Assembly: GCF_030812195.1 (NCBI RefSeq)
Contig: NZ_JAUSSF010000001.1
Span: forward strand, 1,178,001-1,242,000
From: Chryseobacterium lathyri
GTDB taxonomy: Bacteria; Bacteroidota; Bacteroidia; Flavobacteriales; Weeksellaceae
Direction of reading: 5' to 3'
Length of the DNA: 64,000 bases
The position numbers and the translations under genes are program-made. How positions within the stretch are numbered: the first letter of the stretch is position 1; every line of letters begins with the position of its first letter. The notes under the pieces are model-generated. The model did not search any database. It saw only the letters and a program-made list of their open reading frames with translations, and had not been told where the DNA came from. Below, piece after piece: positions 1-8,055 of the stretch.

Positions 1-407
1 TCTTGCGCAATTTGTACAATAAGGATTTCAGCAAAACGTTCGTCATCCTTATTACGGAATACACACCCTGCCCTCGCATGGTAATTATTACTGATATATT
101 GCAGTTTGTAAAGATTCTCGCAGCTTTCTATACGGTCAGCTTCCAGTCTTATTTTATCAATGAATTCAATGGGGCATTCTATAACGATCAATTGGGCATC
201 AGTACTTTCAAAATGGTACAGCTGGTGTTGTGGAATGATAAAAAGCTTCGATTCCCCGAATGTAATCGTACGTTCGTCATAAGTGAGTGTTCCGTAACCC
301 TTCAGAACATAGATCAGCGAAAGAAAAGCTTTTGTTTTGAGAGCTATTCCTCCGTCGCAAAGCTTGATTTCCTTTACATTAATACGTTCAACCTGTAAGA
401 TTTTCAT
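1..407 (-). CDS. AraC-type transcriptional regulator, N-terminal part (cut by window edge)
   Basis: A minus-strand frame opens with ATG at 405-407 and stays open for 135 codons to the window edge, so only the N-terminal half is present. The visible protein begins MKILQVERINVKEIKLCDGG and contains YVLKGYGTLTYDE and LFIIPQHQLYHFE, which is the cupin (AraC_binding) pattern of AraC-family regulators. The C-terminal HTH must lie beyond position 1. It is divergent from the MFS pump at 483, so it is a natural candidate regulator of that pump (inference). The plus-strand frame over the same bases looks like a shadow. A different cupin protein cannot be excluded without the missing half. Confidence 0.75.
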   Translation of the reverse strand, partial: MKILQVERINVKEIKLCDGGIALKTKAFLSLIYVLKGYGTLTYDERTITFGESKLFIIPQHQLYHFESTDAQLIVIECPIEFIDKIRLEADRIESCENLYKLQYISNNYHARAGCVFRNKDDERFAEILIVQIAQ

Positions 408-412
408 GCTTT

Positions 413-452
413 AGTACTTATTTTTCCTTCAAAAGTACAATTTTAAATGTAC
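413..452. promoter_or_regulatory. Divergent control region with nested GTAC inverted repeats
   Basis: The gap between the AraC-type gene and the MFS gene carries GTACTT (413-418) facing AAGTAC (433-438), and GTACA (435-439) facing TGTAC (448-452). Next to it TAATTTTG at 463-470 matches the Bacteroidota -7 box TANNTTTG and points toward the MFS gene. These could be binding sites for the divergent regulator. I found no clear -33 TTG at the right spacing, so the promoter call is tentative. Confidence 0.35.
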
Positions 453-482
453 AATAAGCGGTTAATTTTGTCAAAAAAAATT

Positions 483-1865
483 ATGAATATCTATCCCAAA
501 CGATGGCAGGCACTGGCTTATCTTACTGCAGGAGCTTTTCTTTCGCCTCTGGACTATTTCATCGTCAATATGGCATTGCCGTCCATCCAGGAAGCTTTCA
601 ATGCCAGCGATTATCAGCTCCAGATGGTTGTTGCTATTTATGGGCTTACTTACGCTGCACTTGTGGTTTTTGGAGGACGTTTGGGAGACCTGTACGGCCG
701 GAAGAAAATATTTACCCTGGGATTGTATCTTTTCTTATTTTCCTCTCTTGCCTGTGCTTTTTCTCCTAACATTACATTTCTTATTATTTCCCGGATGTTT
801 CAGGGAGTTGGAGCTTCTTTTCTGGCTCCGCAGGTTTTGGCATCTATAAGGGTTTTATTCAACAGCGGCGAGCAGCCTAAAGCAGTCAGCATATTCAGCT
901 CTGTTTTTGGACTGGCCTCTGTTGCAGGGCAATTGTTAGGTGGTTTTCTTCTTAACCTTCACTGGGCTTCATTTTCATGGGAAACGGTATTTTTAGTCAA
1001 TGTTCCCGTTACGCTGCTTTGTATCATAGGTATTCACTTTACCATGGACAATAACCGGGAAGAAAAGAGACAGAAAACTGATGTTACCGGTGCATTATTA
1101 CTAATCATCTCATTATTAATATTTATATGCCCTATTATTTTCGGACGGAAATACCATTGGGCGTGGTGGACTTTTGCAATTCTGTTAACAGGAATCTTAC
1201 TGCTGATCTTATTTTATAATTTTGAGATCCAGTCAATGCGTAAAAATAAACCGGTACTTATAGATCCTACCCTTTTGCAGAATCAACCGTTTGTTTTATG
1301 CCTGCTTATTATCTTTTTTTATAATTTCACATCAGGACTGTTTATCTGTTATCCATATTATCTGCAGCAGTTTCTGAACCGGAACCCTGTAGATACAGGC
1401 CTTGCTATTATTCCTTATGGACTGGCTTTCTTTATTGGGCCATTGCTTATTTCCAGAATAAAACGTTCTTCACATATGATGATCTACATGGGCTTGGGAC
1501 TCCTGATTTCAGGATTCTCAATGGCTTCAGTATTTATTTATCTTCAGGAAAAGCCTTCAATAGGAATGGATATCAGCTTGTTTTTGGCCGGACTGGGCCA
1601 TGGTATTATCATGCCTGTGATGATGCGTGAAGCTATTGGATTAATAAGCAGAGAAAAGGCAGGGCAGGCTTCAGGATTGATTAGTATCAGCATACAGATC
1701 GGGAATGTAACAGGTGGTACCATTATCGGAACTGTATTTTTCAGTACAATTGAATTTCTGGGGTTCCCGAAAGCTTTTGCTCTGGCTGTTTTAATGGTTG
1801 CAATCGTTCAGATCGTGGGAGTTTTCATTAATAAAAAGCTATTGAAGCACAGCAAATTATATTGA
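483..1865 (+). CDS. MFS multidrug transporter, DHA2 (EmrB/QacA) type
   Basis: The protein of about 460 aa is almost entirely hydrophobic helices and starts with LTAGAFLSPLDYFIVNMALPS, the motif D1 region of drug/proton antiporters. GGRLGDLYGRKKIF is the loop 2-3 motif A of MFS proteins. Length and helix count fit the 14-TM DHA2 group, which exports drugs or dyes using the proton gradient. I prefer the ATG at 483 over the in-frame ATG at 447 because a TANNTTTG box (463-470) lies between them and MNIYPKRW begins the normal family N-terminus. It is divergent from the AraC-type gene and is followed after 45 bp by an NTF2-like gene. The substrate cannot be read from sequence. Confidence 0.88.
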   Translation: MNIYPKRWQALAYLTAGAFLSPLDYFIVNMALPSIQEAFNASDYQLQMVVAIYGLTYAALVVFGGRLGDLYGRKKIFTLGLYLFLFSSLACAFSPNITFLIISRMFQGVGASFLAPQVLASIRVLFNSGEQPKAVSIFSSVFGLASVAGQLLGGFLLNLHWASFSWETVFLVNVPVTLLCIIGIHFTMDNNREEKRQKTDVTGALLLIISLLIFICPIIFGRKYHWAWWTFAILLTGILLLILFYNFEIQSMRKNKPVLIDPTLLQNQPFVLCLLIIFFYNFTSGLFICYPYYLQQFLNRNPVDTGLAIIPYGLAFFIGPLLISRIKRSSHMMIYMGLGLLISGFSMASVFIYLQEKPSIGMDISLFLAGLGHGIIMPVMMREAIGLISREKAGQASGLISISIQIGNVTGGTIIGTVFFSTIEFLGFPKAFALAVLMVAIVQIVGVFINKKLLKHSKLY

Positions 1866-1910
1866 ATAGATTTTATTCGTTTTAACAACAACAATTATAC
1901 ATTTAAGCTT

Positions 1911-2297
1911 ATGAATAACACAGAAAAAATCATTACAGAAATCAAGGAGTTTCATAGAGATATTGAAGCATGGTTTCGTGGAGAAAAAGATCAGAGCGGG
2001 CTTTACAAAAAACTTATGTCCGGATTTGATGTAGATTTTAACATGGTCACCGGCAACGGTGATACTATCTCTTTAGCTGCATTTTCAGAATGGCTTCCGG
2101 AAGCATATGGCAAATTTCCGGAACGAAGCATCATTATTGAAAATATTGAGGTTCAAACTACAGAAAGGCATGGACTGGCTTCGTACATTGAGATCCAGAC
2201 AACCGGAGCTAAAGTAACACGCAGAAAATCATCAGCGGTCTTTATCATCCGGGAGGAAAAAGTATTATGGCTTCATCTTATTGAGAATTGGATCTGA
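1911..2297 (+). CDS. NTF2-like / SnoaL-type small protein (DUF4440-like)
   Basis: The 128-aa protein has the layout of the NTF2-like superfamily: a helical start (IITEIKEFHRDIEAWFRGE), a middle helix pair (LAAFSEWLPEAYGKFPE) and a run of strands ending EEKVLWLHLIENWI. Proteins of this fold serve as small enzymes or ligand-binding domains. No catalytic signature is recognisable, so I give no function. It starts 45 bp after the MFS pump on the same strand and is probably cotranscribed. There is no signal peptide, so it is cytoplasmic. Confidence 0.6.
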   Translation: MNNTEKIITEIKEFHRDIEAWFRGEKDQSGLYKKLMSGFDVDFNMVTGNGDTISLAAFSEWLPEAYGKFPERSIIIENIEVQTTERHGLASYIEIQTTGAKVTRRKSSAVFIIREEKVLWLHLIENWI

Positions 2298-2326
2298 TTA
2301 TTTATGACAGGATTCTTAATTTAGAT

Positions 2327-2381
2327 TTTGGCTAAAGCCAAATGATTGAGATATTTGTTTTGAGCGGGCTAAAGCCCGCTC
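2327..2381. repeat. Paired REP-like palindromes with GGCTAAAGCC core
   Basis: Two palindromes share the core GGCTAAAGCC. The first is TTTGGCTAAAGCCAAA at 2327-2342; the second is GAGCGGGCTAAAGCCCGCTC at 2362-2381. They lie 19 bp apart in the gap between two convergent genes. The arrangement resembles an interspersed intergenic repeat, and one or both hairpins could act as a bidirectional terminator. I noticed no other copy in the window. Confidence 0.7.
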
Positions 2382-2424
2382 CTATTGAATTTAGCTACAA
2401 AATCTTTTATCTTTTATCTAAAAA

Positions 2425-3045
2425 TCACTCACTAATCTTATACACACACCGCTGTCCGCCAGAAAGAATATGGTTTACTCTTTCCACTTGATACTCTTTA
2501 CCGATCAGGTTCCGGAAATTGGAAAGCTCGGCACGGCAAAATCCTTGACATTCGGTAGCAGCGGCACATATCGGGCAGTGATTTTCTATGAGGAAATACT
2601 CATTGCCTTCTTTTGTCCATTCTGCCATATACCCTTCTTCGCTTCGGACCTGCACCAGTATTTCCAACCGATGTTCTAAGGATTCTGCCTCTATCAAAGC
2701 TTTTTCATAGCGTTCGTACGTATTCTTTTCTCTGTCATTGATCAGCAGATCCAATGCATTTTCTCCCAAAAGATTTTTTACAGACCTAAGGATCTGTACA
2801 GTTACATCGGCATGGGAATCCGGAAACTGCGACAATCCTTTTTCAGTAAGAATATAGTAGGTTGAGGGCCTTCCGACTCCTTCACTTTTTGCAACAGAAC
2901 GGATGAGCCCTTCCGCAGCAAGATTCAGTAAATGCTTTCTTGCACCCTCCTTGGTTATGGACAGCTCTTTAGAGATCAAAAGCGATGTCGCCTCTCCTCT
3001 CATCTTTAAAAACATCAAGATTCGGTCTGCTGCCGGTTTTTTCAT
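2425..3045 (-). CDS. SufR/COG2345-type HTH regulator with C-terminal cysteine cluster
   Basis: The 206-aa protein has an N-terminal winged helix (residues about 1-70, with SLLISKELSITKEGARKHLL and the wing EGVGRPSTYYILTEKG). A C-terminal segment carries HCPICAAATECQGFC plus a last Cys in GGQRC. That layout matches the SufR-like regulators (COG2345), where the cysteines can bind an iron-sulfur cluster and report iron or oxidative status. It is divergent from superoxide dismutase. A half-site GTTGTTTTATT of the SOD operator recurs at 3060-3070 just before its own start, which suggests autoregulation. Cluster binding is inferred from the cysteines, and a zinc site is possible. Confidence 0.78.
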   Translation of the reverse strand: MKKPAADRILMFLKMRGEATSLLISKELSITKEGARKHLLNLAAEGLIRSVAKSEGVGRPSTYYILTEKGLSQFPDSHADVTVQILRSVKNLLGENALDLLINDREKNTYERYEKALIEAESLEHRLEILVQVRSEEGYMAEWTKEGNEYFLIENHCPICAAATECQGFCRAELSNFRNLIGKEYQVERVNHILSGGQRCVYKISE

Positions 3046-3059
3046 TTGACAATATTTAA

Positions 3060-3081
3060 GTTGTTTTATTTCTCACAACAA
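3060..3081. promoter_or_regulatory. Candidate autoregulatory site of the SufR-like regulator
   Basis: GTTGTTTTATT at 3060-3070 is identical to 11 bases of the right arm of the SOD operator at 3179-3190, and is followed by ACAACAAAT, a partial inverted half. It lies 15 bp upstream of the regulator's ATG. The shared half-site suggests the same protein binds both places (inference). Confidence 0.45.
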
Positions 3082-3160
3082 ATATAGGCATTTTCTATAA
3101 TCTTTAATTATAGATATTAAATCAATGTTATTCAAGTGTTTAAAGTAAAGTACGGACATT

Positions 3161-3190
3161 CAATAAAACAACCTTATTGTTGTTTTATTG
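3161..3190. promoter_or_regulatory. Perfect inverted-repeat operator of the SOD operon
   Basis: CAATAAAACAAC (3161-3172) and GTTGTTTTATTG (3179-3190) are perfect 12-bp inverted arms around the spacer CTTATT. The repeat overlaps a possible -33 element (TTG at 3180-3182), which sits 19 bp before the -7 box TACCTTTG at 3202-3209. There is no T-run after it, and it lies upstream of a coding region, so an operator fits better than a terminator. The divergent SufR-like protein is the obvious ligand (inference). Confidence 0.75.
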
Positions 3191-3209
3191 AAATATATGA
3201 TTACCTTTG
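3180..3209 (+). promoter_or_regulatory. Promoter of the superoxide dismutase operon
   Basis: TACCTTTG at 3202-3209 is an exact TANNTTTG box and TTG at 3180-3182 precedes it by 19 bp, which is the Bacteroidota sigma consensus. The start codon of the dismutase follows 27 bp later. Confidence 0.65.
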
Positions 3210-3236
3210 AAACACATTAATTAAAAAAATAAAGCG

Positions 3237-3863
3237 ATGAGCACATTTACACTACCTCAGCTTCCTTATGCTTACGATGCACTGGAACCATTTATAGATA
3301 AAGAAACAATGACCATTCATCATCAGCGTCACCATCAGGCTTATGTAGATAACTTGAATGCAGCATTGAAGGCATCGGAAGAAACCTCTGACGACCTGGA
3401 TTCCATATTACAAAGGATCAGTGAATACAGCCCTGCAGTAAGAAATAACGGCGGCGGGCATTTTAACCACTCATTGTTTTGGGAAATCCTCTCTCCACAG
3501 CCTCAATTGAGCCCTGAAGGAAAGCTGGCAGAGGCTATTAAATCTACTTTTGGCAGCCTTGAAGATCTTAAGGCTGAAATGAAAAAATTAGGTCTTGGAC
3601 AGTTCGGATCAGGCTGGGTATGGCTGTTCGTAAAATTCAATGGTTCGCTGGCTCTATCTTCTACGCCCAATCAGGATAACCCAATGATGGATATCCAACC
3701 AGCCAACAGAGGACTTCCGATTCTTGGGATTGACGTATGGGAACATGCCTATTATTTAGCTTACCAGAATAAAAGAGCGGATTATCTTGATTCATTCTGG
3801 TCTGTTTTAAATTGGTCAGCTGTAGAGAAAAAATATGAAGAAGCTCTTTCAAAAATTAAATAA
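3237..3863 (+). CDS. sodA: Superoxide dismutase, Fe/Mn family
   Basis: The 208-aa length and all four metal ligands fit a cytoplasmic Fe/Mn superoxide dismutase: His28 (in TIHHQRHHQAY), His78 (in HFNHSLFW), Asp166 and His170 (in DVWEHAYYL). The GGGHFNH context and TPNQDNP resemble the Mn-selective branch, although members of this family in Bacteroidota are often cambialistic, so the metal is uncertain. The enzyme turns superoxide into peroxide and oxygen. It is the first gene of a redox operon, with an exact -7 box and a perfect palindrome upstream and a SufR-like regulator diverging from it. Confidence 0.95.
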   Translation: MSTFTLPQLPYAYDALEPFIDKETMTIHHQRHHQAYVDNLNAALKASEETSDDLDSILQRISEYSPAVRNNGGGHFNHSLFWEILSPQPQLSPEGKLAEAIKSTFGSLEDLKAEMKKLGLGQFGSGWVWLFVKFNGSLALSSTPNQDNPMMDIQPANRGLPILGIDVWEHAYYLAYQNKRADYLDSFWSVLNWSAVEKKYEEALSKIK

Positions 3864-3893
3864 CTAATTTTAATATTGATTACAAGATCAATT

Positions 3894-4394
3894 ATGGATC
3901 AGAAAATTTTCATCAATAAGGCAGAGGCCTCCGGAATCATAGCTCTTGATCTCTCAGACTTCAAGCCAACTACAGAAATCGTGGAACTGGACATCAAAGA
4001 CCATCTTTTCATGGGGCTGATCGTGAAGGAGAAGGAGTTTAAAGAATCCATTGCAGCAGTAGATTTTTCTGTATACAACGAGAAAGCTGTAGGAATCATC
4101 TGCTCTACGGATGCTATTATCCCGCCATGGGCATTTATGATGCTGATGGAGAAATTATCTCCGTATGCCGTTTATGCAGATTTAAATGATGCTGAAACCA
4201 TTTTGCTGGATCTTTGGAAACGCCGGCTCATGTATGCAGACCTGAGATCCTATAAAAATCAGAAAGTTGTTGTCAGGGCAAAGGCAGATCACGATCCATC
4301 GCTGTATTTATTAGCAGCCGGGCTTCTGAAACCTTTGGTTAAGAGTCTGATGTATGGTGAGATAGGCTTACCGAAAGTAATTTTTAAAAGCTAG
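3894..4394 (+). CDS. DUF2480 family protein
   Basis: The 166-aa cytoplasmic protein beginning MDQKIFINKAEASGI, with STDAIIPPWAFMMLMEKL in the middle, matches my recollection of the DUF2480 family, which is largely limited to Bacteroidota. Its function is unknown. I take ATG 3894 as the start, because a longer frame would need a TTG at 3876. It lies 30 bp after the dismutase and 6 bp before a flavin reductase gene. Its place in a superoxide and iron-sulfur operon suggests a role linked to Fe-S or redox upkeep (inference only). Confidence 0.8.
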   Translation: MDQKIFINKAEASGIIALDLSDFKPTTEIVELDIKDHLFMGLIVKEKEFKESIAAVDFSVYNEKAVGIICSTDAIIPPWAFMMLMEKLSPYAVYADLNDAETILLDLWKRRLMYADLRSYKNQKVVVRAKADHDPSLYLLAAGLLKPLVKSLMYGEIGLPKVIFKS

Positions 4395-4400
4395 AAAACA

Positions 4401-4955
4401 ATGAAAGCACTTATATTTAATGGTTCTTTAGAAAAAAGATCTGAGTCTACTTCCGGACGTATTTCCCAATATTTTGCGGAAAGGCTGGAACAATCAGGTT
4501 TCCAGACGGAGATCTTTACATTGGCAGATTCAGGCATTCCACTTTTTGATACTACCCTTACTAAGATTCCTTTGGCCGTGGAACGTATGACCCAGCTGTT
4601 TTTAGAGGCAGATGTTCATTTCTGGATGGCTCCACTTTATCACGGAAGTATTCCTGGGGTCATGAAAAACTGCCTGGACTGGCTTGAAATTACAGCCAGC
4701 CATTATCATCCTTATCTTACGGATAAAACGGTTGGATTGGTTTGCTGGGCAGATGGTCTGCAAGCTATGCAAGGTATCAATACGATGGACACAGTTGCCA
4801 AATCCCTGCGTGCATGGCCAATTCCTTTCAGTGTACCGATTATAAGGTCAGCATTATTTGACCATGAGAATCCAACTAAGGTATCCGCTCTGTATTCTGA
4901 TAAATTTGATAAGCTGATCAGCATTGCAACAACAAAAAAGATAAAAAGAATATAA
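4401..4955 (+). CDS. NADPH-dependent FMN reductase family protein
   Basis: The 184-aa flavodoxin-like protein starts MKALIFNGSLEKRSESTSGR, the phosphate-binding loop of the NADPH-dependent FMN reductase family. MAPLYHGSIPGVMKNCLDWL is the signature P-x-Y-(H/N)-x-S-(I/M)-P-G-x-(L/M)-K-N segment that binds the isoalloxazine ring. Such enzymes reduce flavin, quinones or azo compounds with NADPH. It follows DUF2480 by 6 bp and precedes a ferredoxin by 25 bp, so it could supply electrons within a stress-response operon. Substrate unknown. Confidence 0.85.
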   Translation: MKALIFNGSLEKRSESTSGRISQYFAERLEQSGFQTEIFTLADSGIPLFDTTLTKIPLAVERMTQLFLEADVHFWMAPLYHGSIPGVMKNCLDWLEITASHYHPYLTDKTVGLVCWADGLQAMQGINTMDTVAKSLRAWPIPFSVPIIRSALFDHENPTKVSALYSDKFDKLISIATTKKIKRI

Positions 4956-4980
4956 TAACACGTAAATCAACGACGGATTA

Positions 4981-5310
4981 ATGATAATGAAGGAAGAAAT
5001 TACAATCACTGTGAAGGATCTGGACGGAAATATCCATCAACTGATCTGCCCCCTAGAAATGGGACTCAGCCTTAAAGATATCTGTAAAGCTTATGAACTG
5101 CCGATGGAGGCGATGTGTGGCGGAATGGCAATGTGTGCCACCTGCCACTGCTACATCCTCAGTAAGGCATCAGCACTTCCTGAAAAAGGAGATATTGAAG
5201 AGGCCCTTTTATCTGAACTTTTTACGACTTCTGCGTCCAGCAGGCTGGCCTGTCAGATACAGATTACTGCGGCAATGGATGGACTTTCTTTAGAAATTGC
5301 ACCTAATTAA
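4981..5310 (+). CDS. 2Fe-2S ferredoxin, adrenodoxin/putidaredoxin type
   Basis: The 109-aa protein has the beta-grasp ferredoxin pattern: a strand-rich start (ITITVKDLDGNIHQL), three closely spaced cysteines in MCGGMAMCATCHCYI (C-x5-C-x2-C), and the fourth ligand in SRLACQIQI. This is the spacing of vertebrate-type [2Fe-2S] ferredoxins such as those serving P450s or Fe-S assembly. ATG 4981 and ATG 4987 are both possible starts. It is the fourth gene of the SOD operon and is followed by hairpins at 5328-5352 and 5392-5427. Confidence 0.9.
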   Translation: MIMKEEITITVKDLDGNIHQLICPLEMGLSLKDICKAYELPMEAMCGGMAMCATCHCYILSKASALPEKGDIEEALLSELFTTSASSRLACQIQITAAMDGLSLEIAPN

Positions 5311-5327
5311 TTCATAAAAAAACTGTC

Positions 5328-5352
5328 TAAGTATTGATCTGGTCAATGCTTA
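5328..5352 (+). terminator. Hairpin after the 2Fe-2S ferredoxin
   Basis: TAAGTATTGA (5328-5337) can pair with TCAATGCTTA (5343-5352) across the 5-nt loop TCTGG, with one G-U pair. The oligo-T run TTTTTTT begins 11 nt later. It could be a weak terminator or an mRNA-stabilising hairpin ahead of the stronger one at 5392. Confidence 0.4.
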
Positions 5353-5391
5353 CAGCCTATTGTTTTTTTCATTTAAGTTATGTTTAGACGG

Positions 5392-5427
5392 AGGGATTTC
5401 CCAGGCTTTTAGTCGAAAGAAATCCCT
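5392..5427 (+). terminator. Intrinsic terminator between the two ferredoxin genes
   Basis: AGGGATTTC (5392-5400) pairs perfectly with GAAATCCCT (5419-5427) and is followed by TTTTT. It separates the SOD operon from the 4Fe-4S ferredoxin only 30 bp downstream, so that gene depends on read-through or on a promoter I do not see. Confidence 0.7.
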
Positions 5428-5453
5428 TTTTAAAATGATCTTGTAAAATATAA

Positions 5454-5804
<351 letters not shown>

Positions 5805-5835
5805 GATGAATGAATTGATAATTAGAAACAAATAT

Positions 5836-5859
5836 AAAAGCGGGAATAAACCCGCTTTT
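5836..5859. terminator. Bidirectional terminator
   Basis: AAAAGCGGG (5836-5844) pairs perfectly with CCCGCTTTT (5851-5859). It sits between the convergent ferredoxin and PanE-like genes and has A and T runs on both sides, so it can serve both strands. Confidence 0.85.
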
Positions 5860-5874
5860 ATTCTCTCATTGCCT

Positions 5875-6831
5875 TTAGCTAAGCTCTGACGGCAATTTAC
5901 AAGGCTTTAATTCATTATAAATTTTCTGTGTGAAAGGCGTCTGTATGCTCAATTCTTTTCCAAAATTCAAAACGGCGCCTCCCAATAATTCAAGTTCATT
6001 ATTTTCTTTTCCGGAATTGATGTCGAGCTGTAAAGATGTTGGAGTTTCGAAAGGAAATGTAGCAGCTTTTTCAAATGTTTTCTGGATAATATCTTCATCC
6101 AGGGCAATTCTTTTTTTGTCAGCGATCATTTTTATTTCTTTCATAATTTCTGAAGCTTCAGTTCTCTGCCCTTCATCCCTGCATACCGTTCCAATGGAAG
6201 AGTTATGTTTAGCTGTTACCAGGCCAAAACTGGCAATGAAAATGTATTTCGTCCATATATCCGTTACTGAATTATCTTTAAAATCAAAGTCAATTTTACT
6301 TGTTTTCAATACATCCACGATCCAATCCACATCAGCAGAGAAATGTTCCGGATCTCTTCCTACAATCATTTTCCCTGCTTTTCCTTTATGCTCAACAATC
6401 CCTTTTTCTTTGATGTGGGAAGCAACATACAGACAGGTCGGAAGAATAATATTACCGGGGATTATTTTTCTTATTCTTTCATATATATCTGCTCCGTTCA
6501 TCATAGGAAGCAATACCGTGTCTTTGCTGATAATTTCTTTCAGCTGCCGGCAAATATTTTCAAGATCATATTCTTTTACACAGATCAGGACAAGATCCGG
6601 ATCTTTTACATCGCTGATATGCTGCTCAAGAGCATCAGGAAAAGTATGGTTTACAGAATGTTCGGGTGAGAGAAGAACCAATCCGTTTTCTTTTACTTTC
6701 CGGTAAGTTTCCCCTCTTGCCACAAAACTAATTTTATAATTTTTGGAGGCTTCATTTTCCTGGTTTATTTTAAATCCGAAATAGCCGCCTACTCCACCAA
6801 GTCCAAGCACTGCAATATGTTTCTTGCTCAT
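5875..6831 (-). CDS. 2-dehydropantoate 2-reductase family protein (ApbA/PanE-like)
   Basis: The 318-aa protein begins MSKKHIAVLGLGGVGGYFG, an N-terminal Rossmann GxGxxG loop, followed by LICVKEYDLE and LPMMNGADIYERI, the usual ketopantoate reductase landmarks. The C-terminal half is helical (ApbA_C). The family reduces ketopantoate to pantoate with NADPH for coenzyme A synthesis, but many paralogs act on other 2-keto acids, so I do not assign panE. I chose ATG 6831 because a longer frame adds 15 residues ahead of the Rossmann strand. It ends 15 bp from the terminator it shares with the ferredoxin. Confidence 0.82.
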   Translation of the reverse strand: MSKKHIAVLGLGGVGGYFGFKINQENEASKNYKISFVARGETYRKVKENGLVLLSPEHSVNHTFPDALEQHISDVKDPDLVLICVKEYDLENICRQLKEIISKDTVLLPMMNGADIYERIRKIIPGNIILPTCLYVASHIKEKGIVEHKGKAGKMIVGRDPEHFSADVDWIVDVLKTSKIDFDFKDNSVTDIWTKYIFIASFGLVTAKHNSSIGTVCRDEGQRTEASEIMKEIKMIADKKRIALDEDIIQKTFEKAATFPFETPTSLQLDINSGKENNELELLGGAVLNFGKELSIQTPFTQKIYNELKPCKLPSELS

Positions 6832-6894
6832 AAATTTATTTTTAACAAAGATGGTTCCCAAATTTTGAACTATCACTTGACAAATGAAAAGAAA

Positions 6895-7479
6895 TTATAT
6901 TTTATTGGGTTGTCTCCTGATACGGCTTAATGAGCTGTCTTTAATTCCAAGGTAGGACGCAATGATCTTCAGAGGAACAAACTTGAAAATATCGGGGTGC
7001 TTTTTCATCAGATTAAAATACCGTGTGGAAGCCTTTTGGCTGGCCATTTCTATCAGCCTGTCGTGAATGCTGTAATAATTAAGAACAAAAAGAAGCCTGC
7101 TGAATTCCCTGAATTCCGGGATATTATGAAAGTTATGCTGTACATTTTCCAGACCTGTTTCCCAGAATGAACAGGCAGTAATAGTCTGGTAGGTTTCTTT
7201 CGCAGGCTGCTGTCTGAAAAACGACAGAAAATCATTGACAAAGCATGGCGCTGCGTAAATATTCGTTGTAATTTCTTCGTTATCCTCATTAAGAATAAAA
7301 GAACGGACATATCCTTTTTCAAGGAAAAATGTTTTTGTACTGATTTCACCTCTATTCAATAAAACTTCATTTGCTTTTAACTCGAAGGAGTTAAAGGTCT
7401 CTGTAATATTTTCAACAATCTCTTTTTTAATATCGAATAAGGAATGAAAATAGGTATTAATTGAAGATTTGTCCATCAT
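6895..7479 (-). CDS. Crp/Fnr-family transcriptional regulator
   Basis: The 194-aa protein has an N-terminal cyclic-nucleotide-type barrel (FELKANEVLLNRGEISTKTFFLEKGYVRSFI) and a short C-terminal HTH (FVPLKIIASYLGIKDSSLSRIRRQ). This layout is common in Bacteroidota Crp-like regulators that usually do not bind cAMP. It lies upstream of the PanE-like gene on the same strand with a 63-bp gap. ATG 7479 and 7476 are adjacent possible starts. The effector is unknown. Confidence 0.85.
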   Translation of the reverse strand: MMDKSSINTYFHSLFDIKKEIVENITETFNSFELKANEVLLNRGEISTKTFFLEKGYVRSFILNEDNEEITTNIYAAPCFVNDFLSFFRQQPAKETYQTITACSFWETGLENVQHNFHNIPEFREFSRLLFVLNYYSIHDRLIEMASQKASTRYFNLMKKHPDIFKFVPLKIIASYLGIKDSSLSRIRRQPNKI

Positions 7480-7594
7480 GATTCAATGCGTTTTCAGCAA
7501 CTTCCAAAATTAGAAAAAATCAGTGAGAATTGTCTTGAATAAAGAGCTTATACAAAAGATAAAATTTAAATACTGACAACTGATATATCTATAG

Positions 7595-7957
7595 CTAAAA
7601 TTCTTCCCAGCCGTCGTTCTGTGGATCGTACTTAGCGAATTCACCTGTATCGGTAAATTCAGAAGCAGTCATTCCTACCTCAAAAATAGAACTTTCGCTC
7701 AGGCTTGCATTGAAATACAGTCCTTTTTTAGTAAGCAAGGCCATCCCAAAATCTTCGTCGGGATGATCGAAATGAATTCCGGTATCATCCTCTCTTACAA
7801 GTTCATACTTATATCTTAAAAGGCGTTCTTTTAGTTTCGTGATCTGCTCCTCCGTTAACGGAACAAGATTTTCTTCACGATCGAAAAAGCTGTCATTATC
7901 AGCTGCCTGTTCTTTTTCTTTGGTTTTAATACTGAATAGCTGGATATTATAGCTCAT
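7595..7957 (-). CDS. Conserved hypothetical protein, acidic, cytoplasmic
   Basis: The 120-aa soluble protein is rich in Asp and Glu, with LVPLTEEQITKLKERLLRYKYELV as its main helix and ending YDPQNDGWEEF. There is no signal peptide, transmembrane segment or catalytic motif. I do not recognise the family; small acidic proteins of this kind in Bacteroidota are sometimes immunity-like proteins, but no toxin gene is adjacent. Base composition matches the neighbours. Confidence 0.6.
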   Translation of the reverse strand: MSYNIQLFSIKTKEKEQAADNDSFFDREENLVPLTEEQITKLKERLLRYKYELVREDDTGIHFDHPDEDFGMALLTKKGLYFNASLSESSIFEVGMTASEFTDTGEFAKYDPQNDGWEEF

Positions 7958-8055
7958 GAGATTATTGATTATTAATGGGCCAATATAATACTTTTATAGG
8001 TATCTGTCCGGCCTTTCTCTCTATACATATTAAACTGGTACACCATTCTGCTTTT

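Noticed and set aside
3..398. 131-aa plus-strand frame at the window start
   Set aside because: It is antisense to a clear AraC-type cupin reading frame on the minus strand with a proper ATG at 405-407.
5930..6706. 258-aa plus-strand frame
   Set aside because: It is the mirror of the PanE-like gene; Ser/Phe/Ile-rich composition without family motifs.
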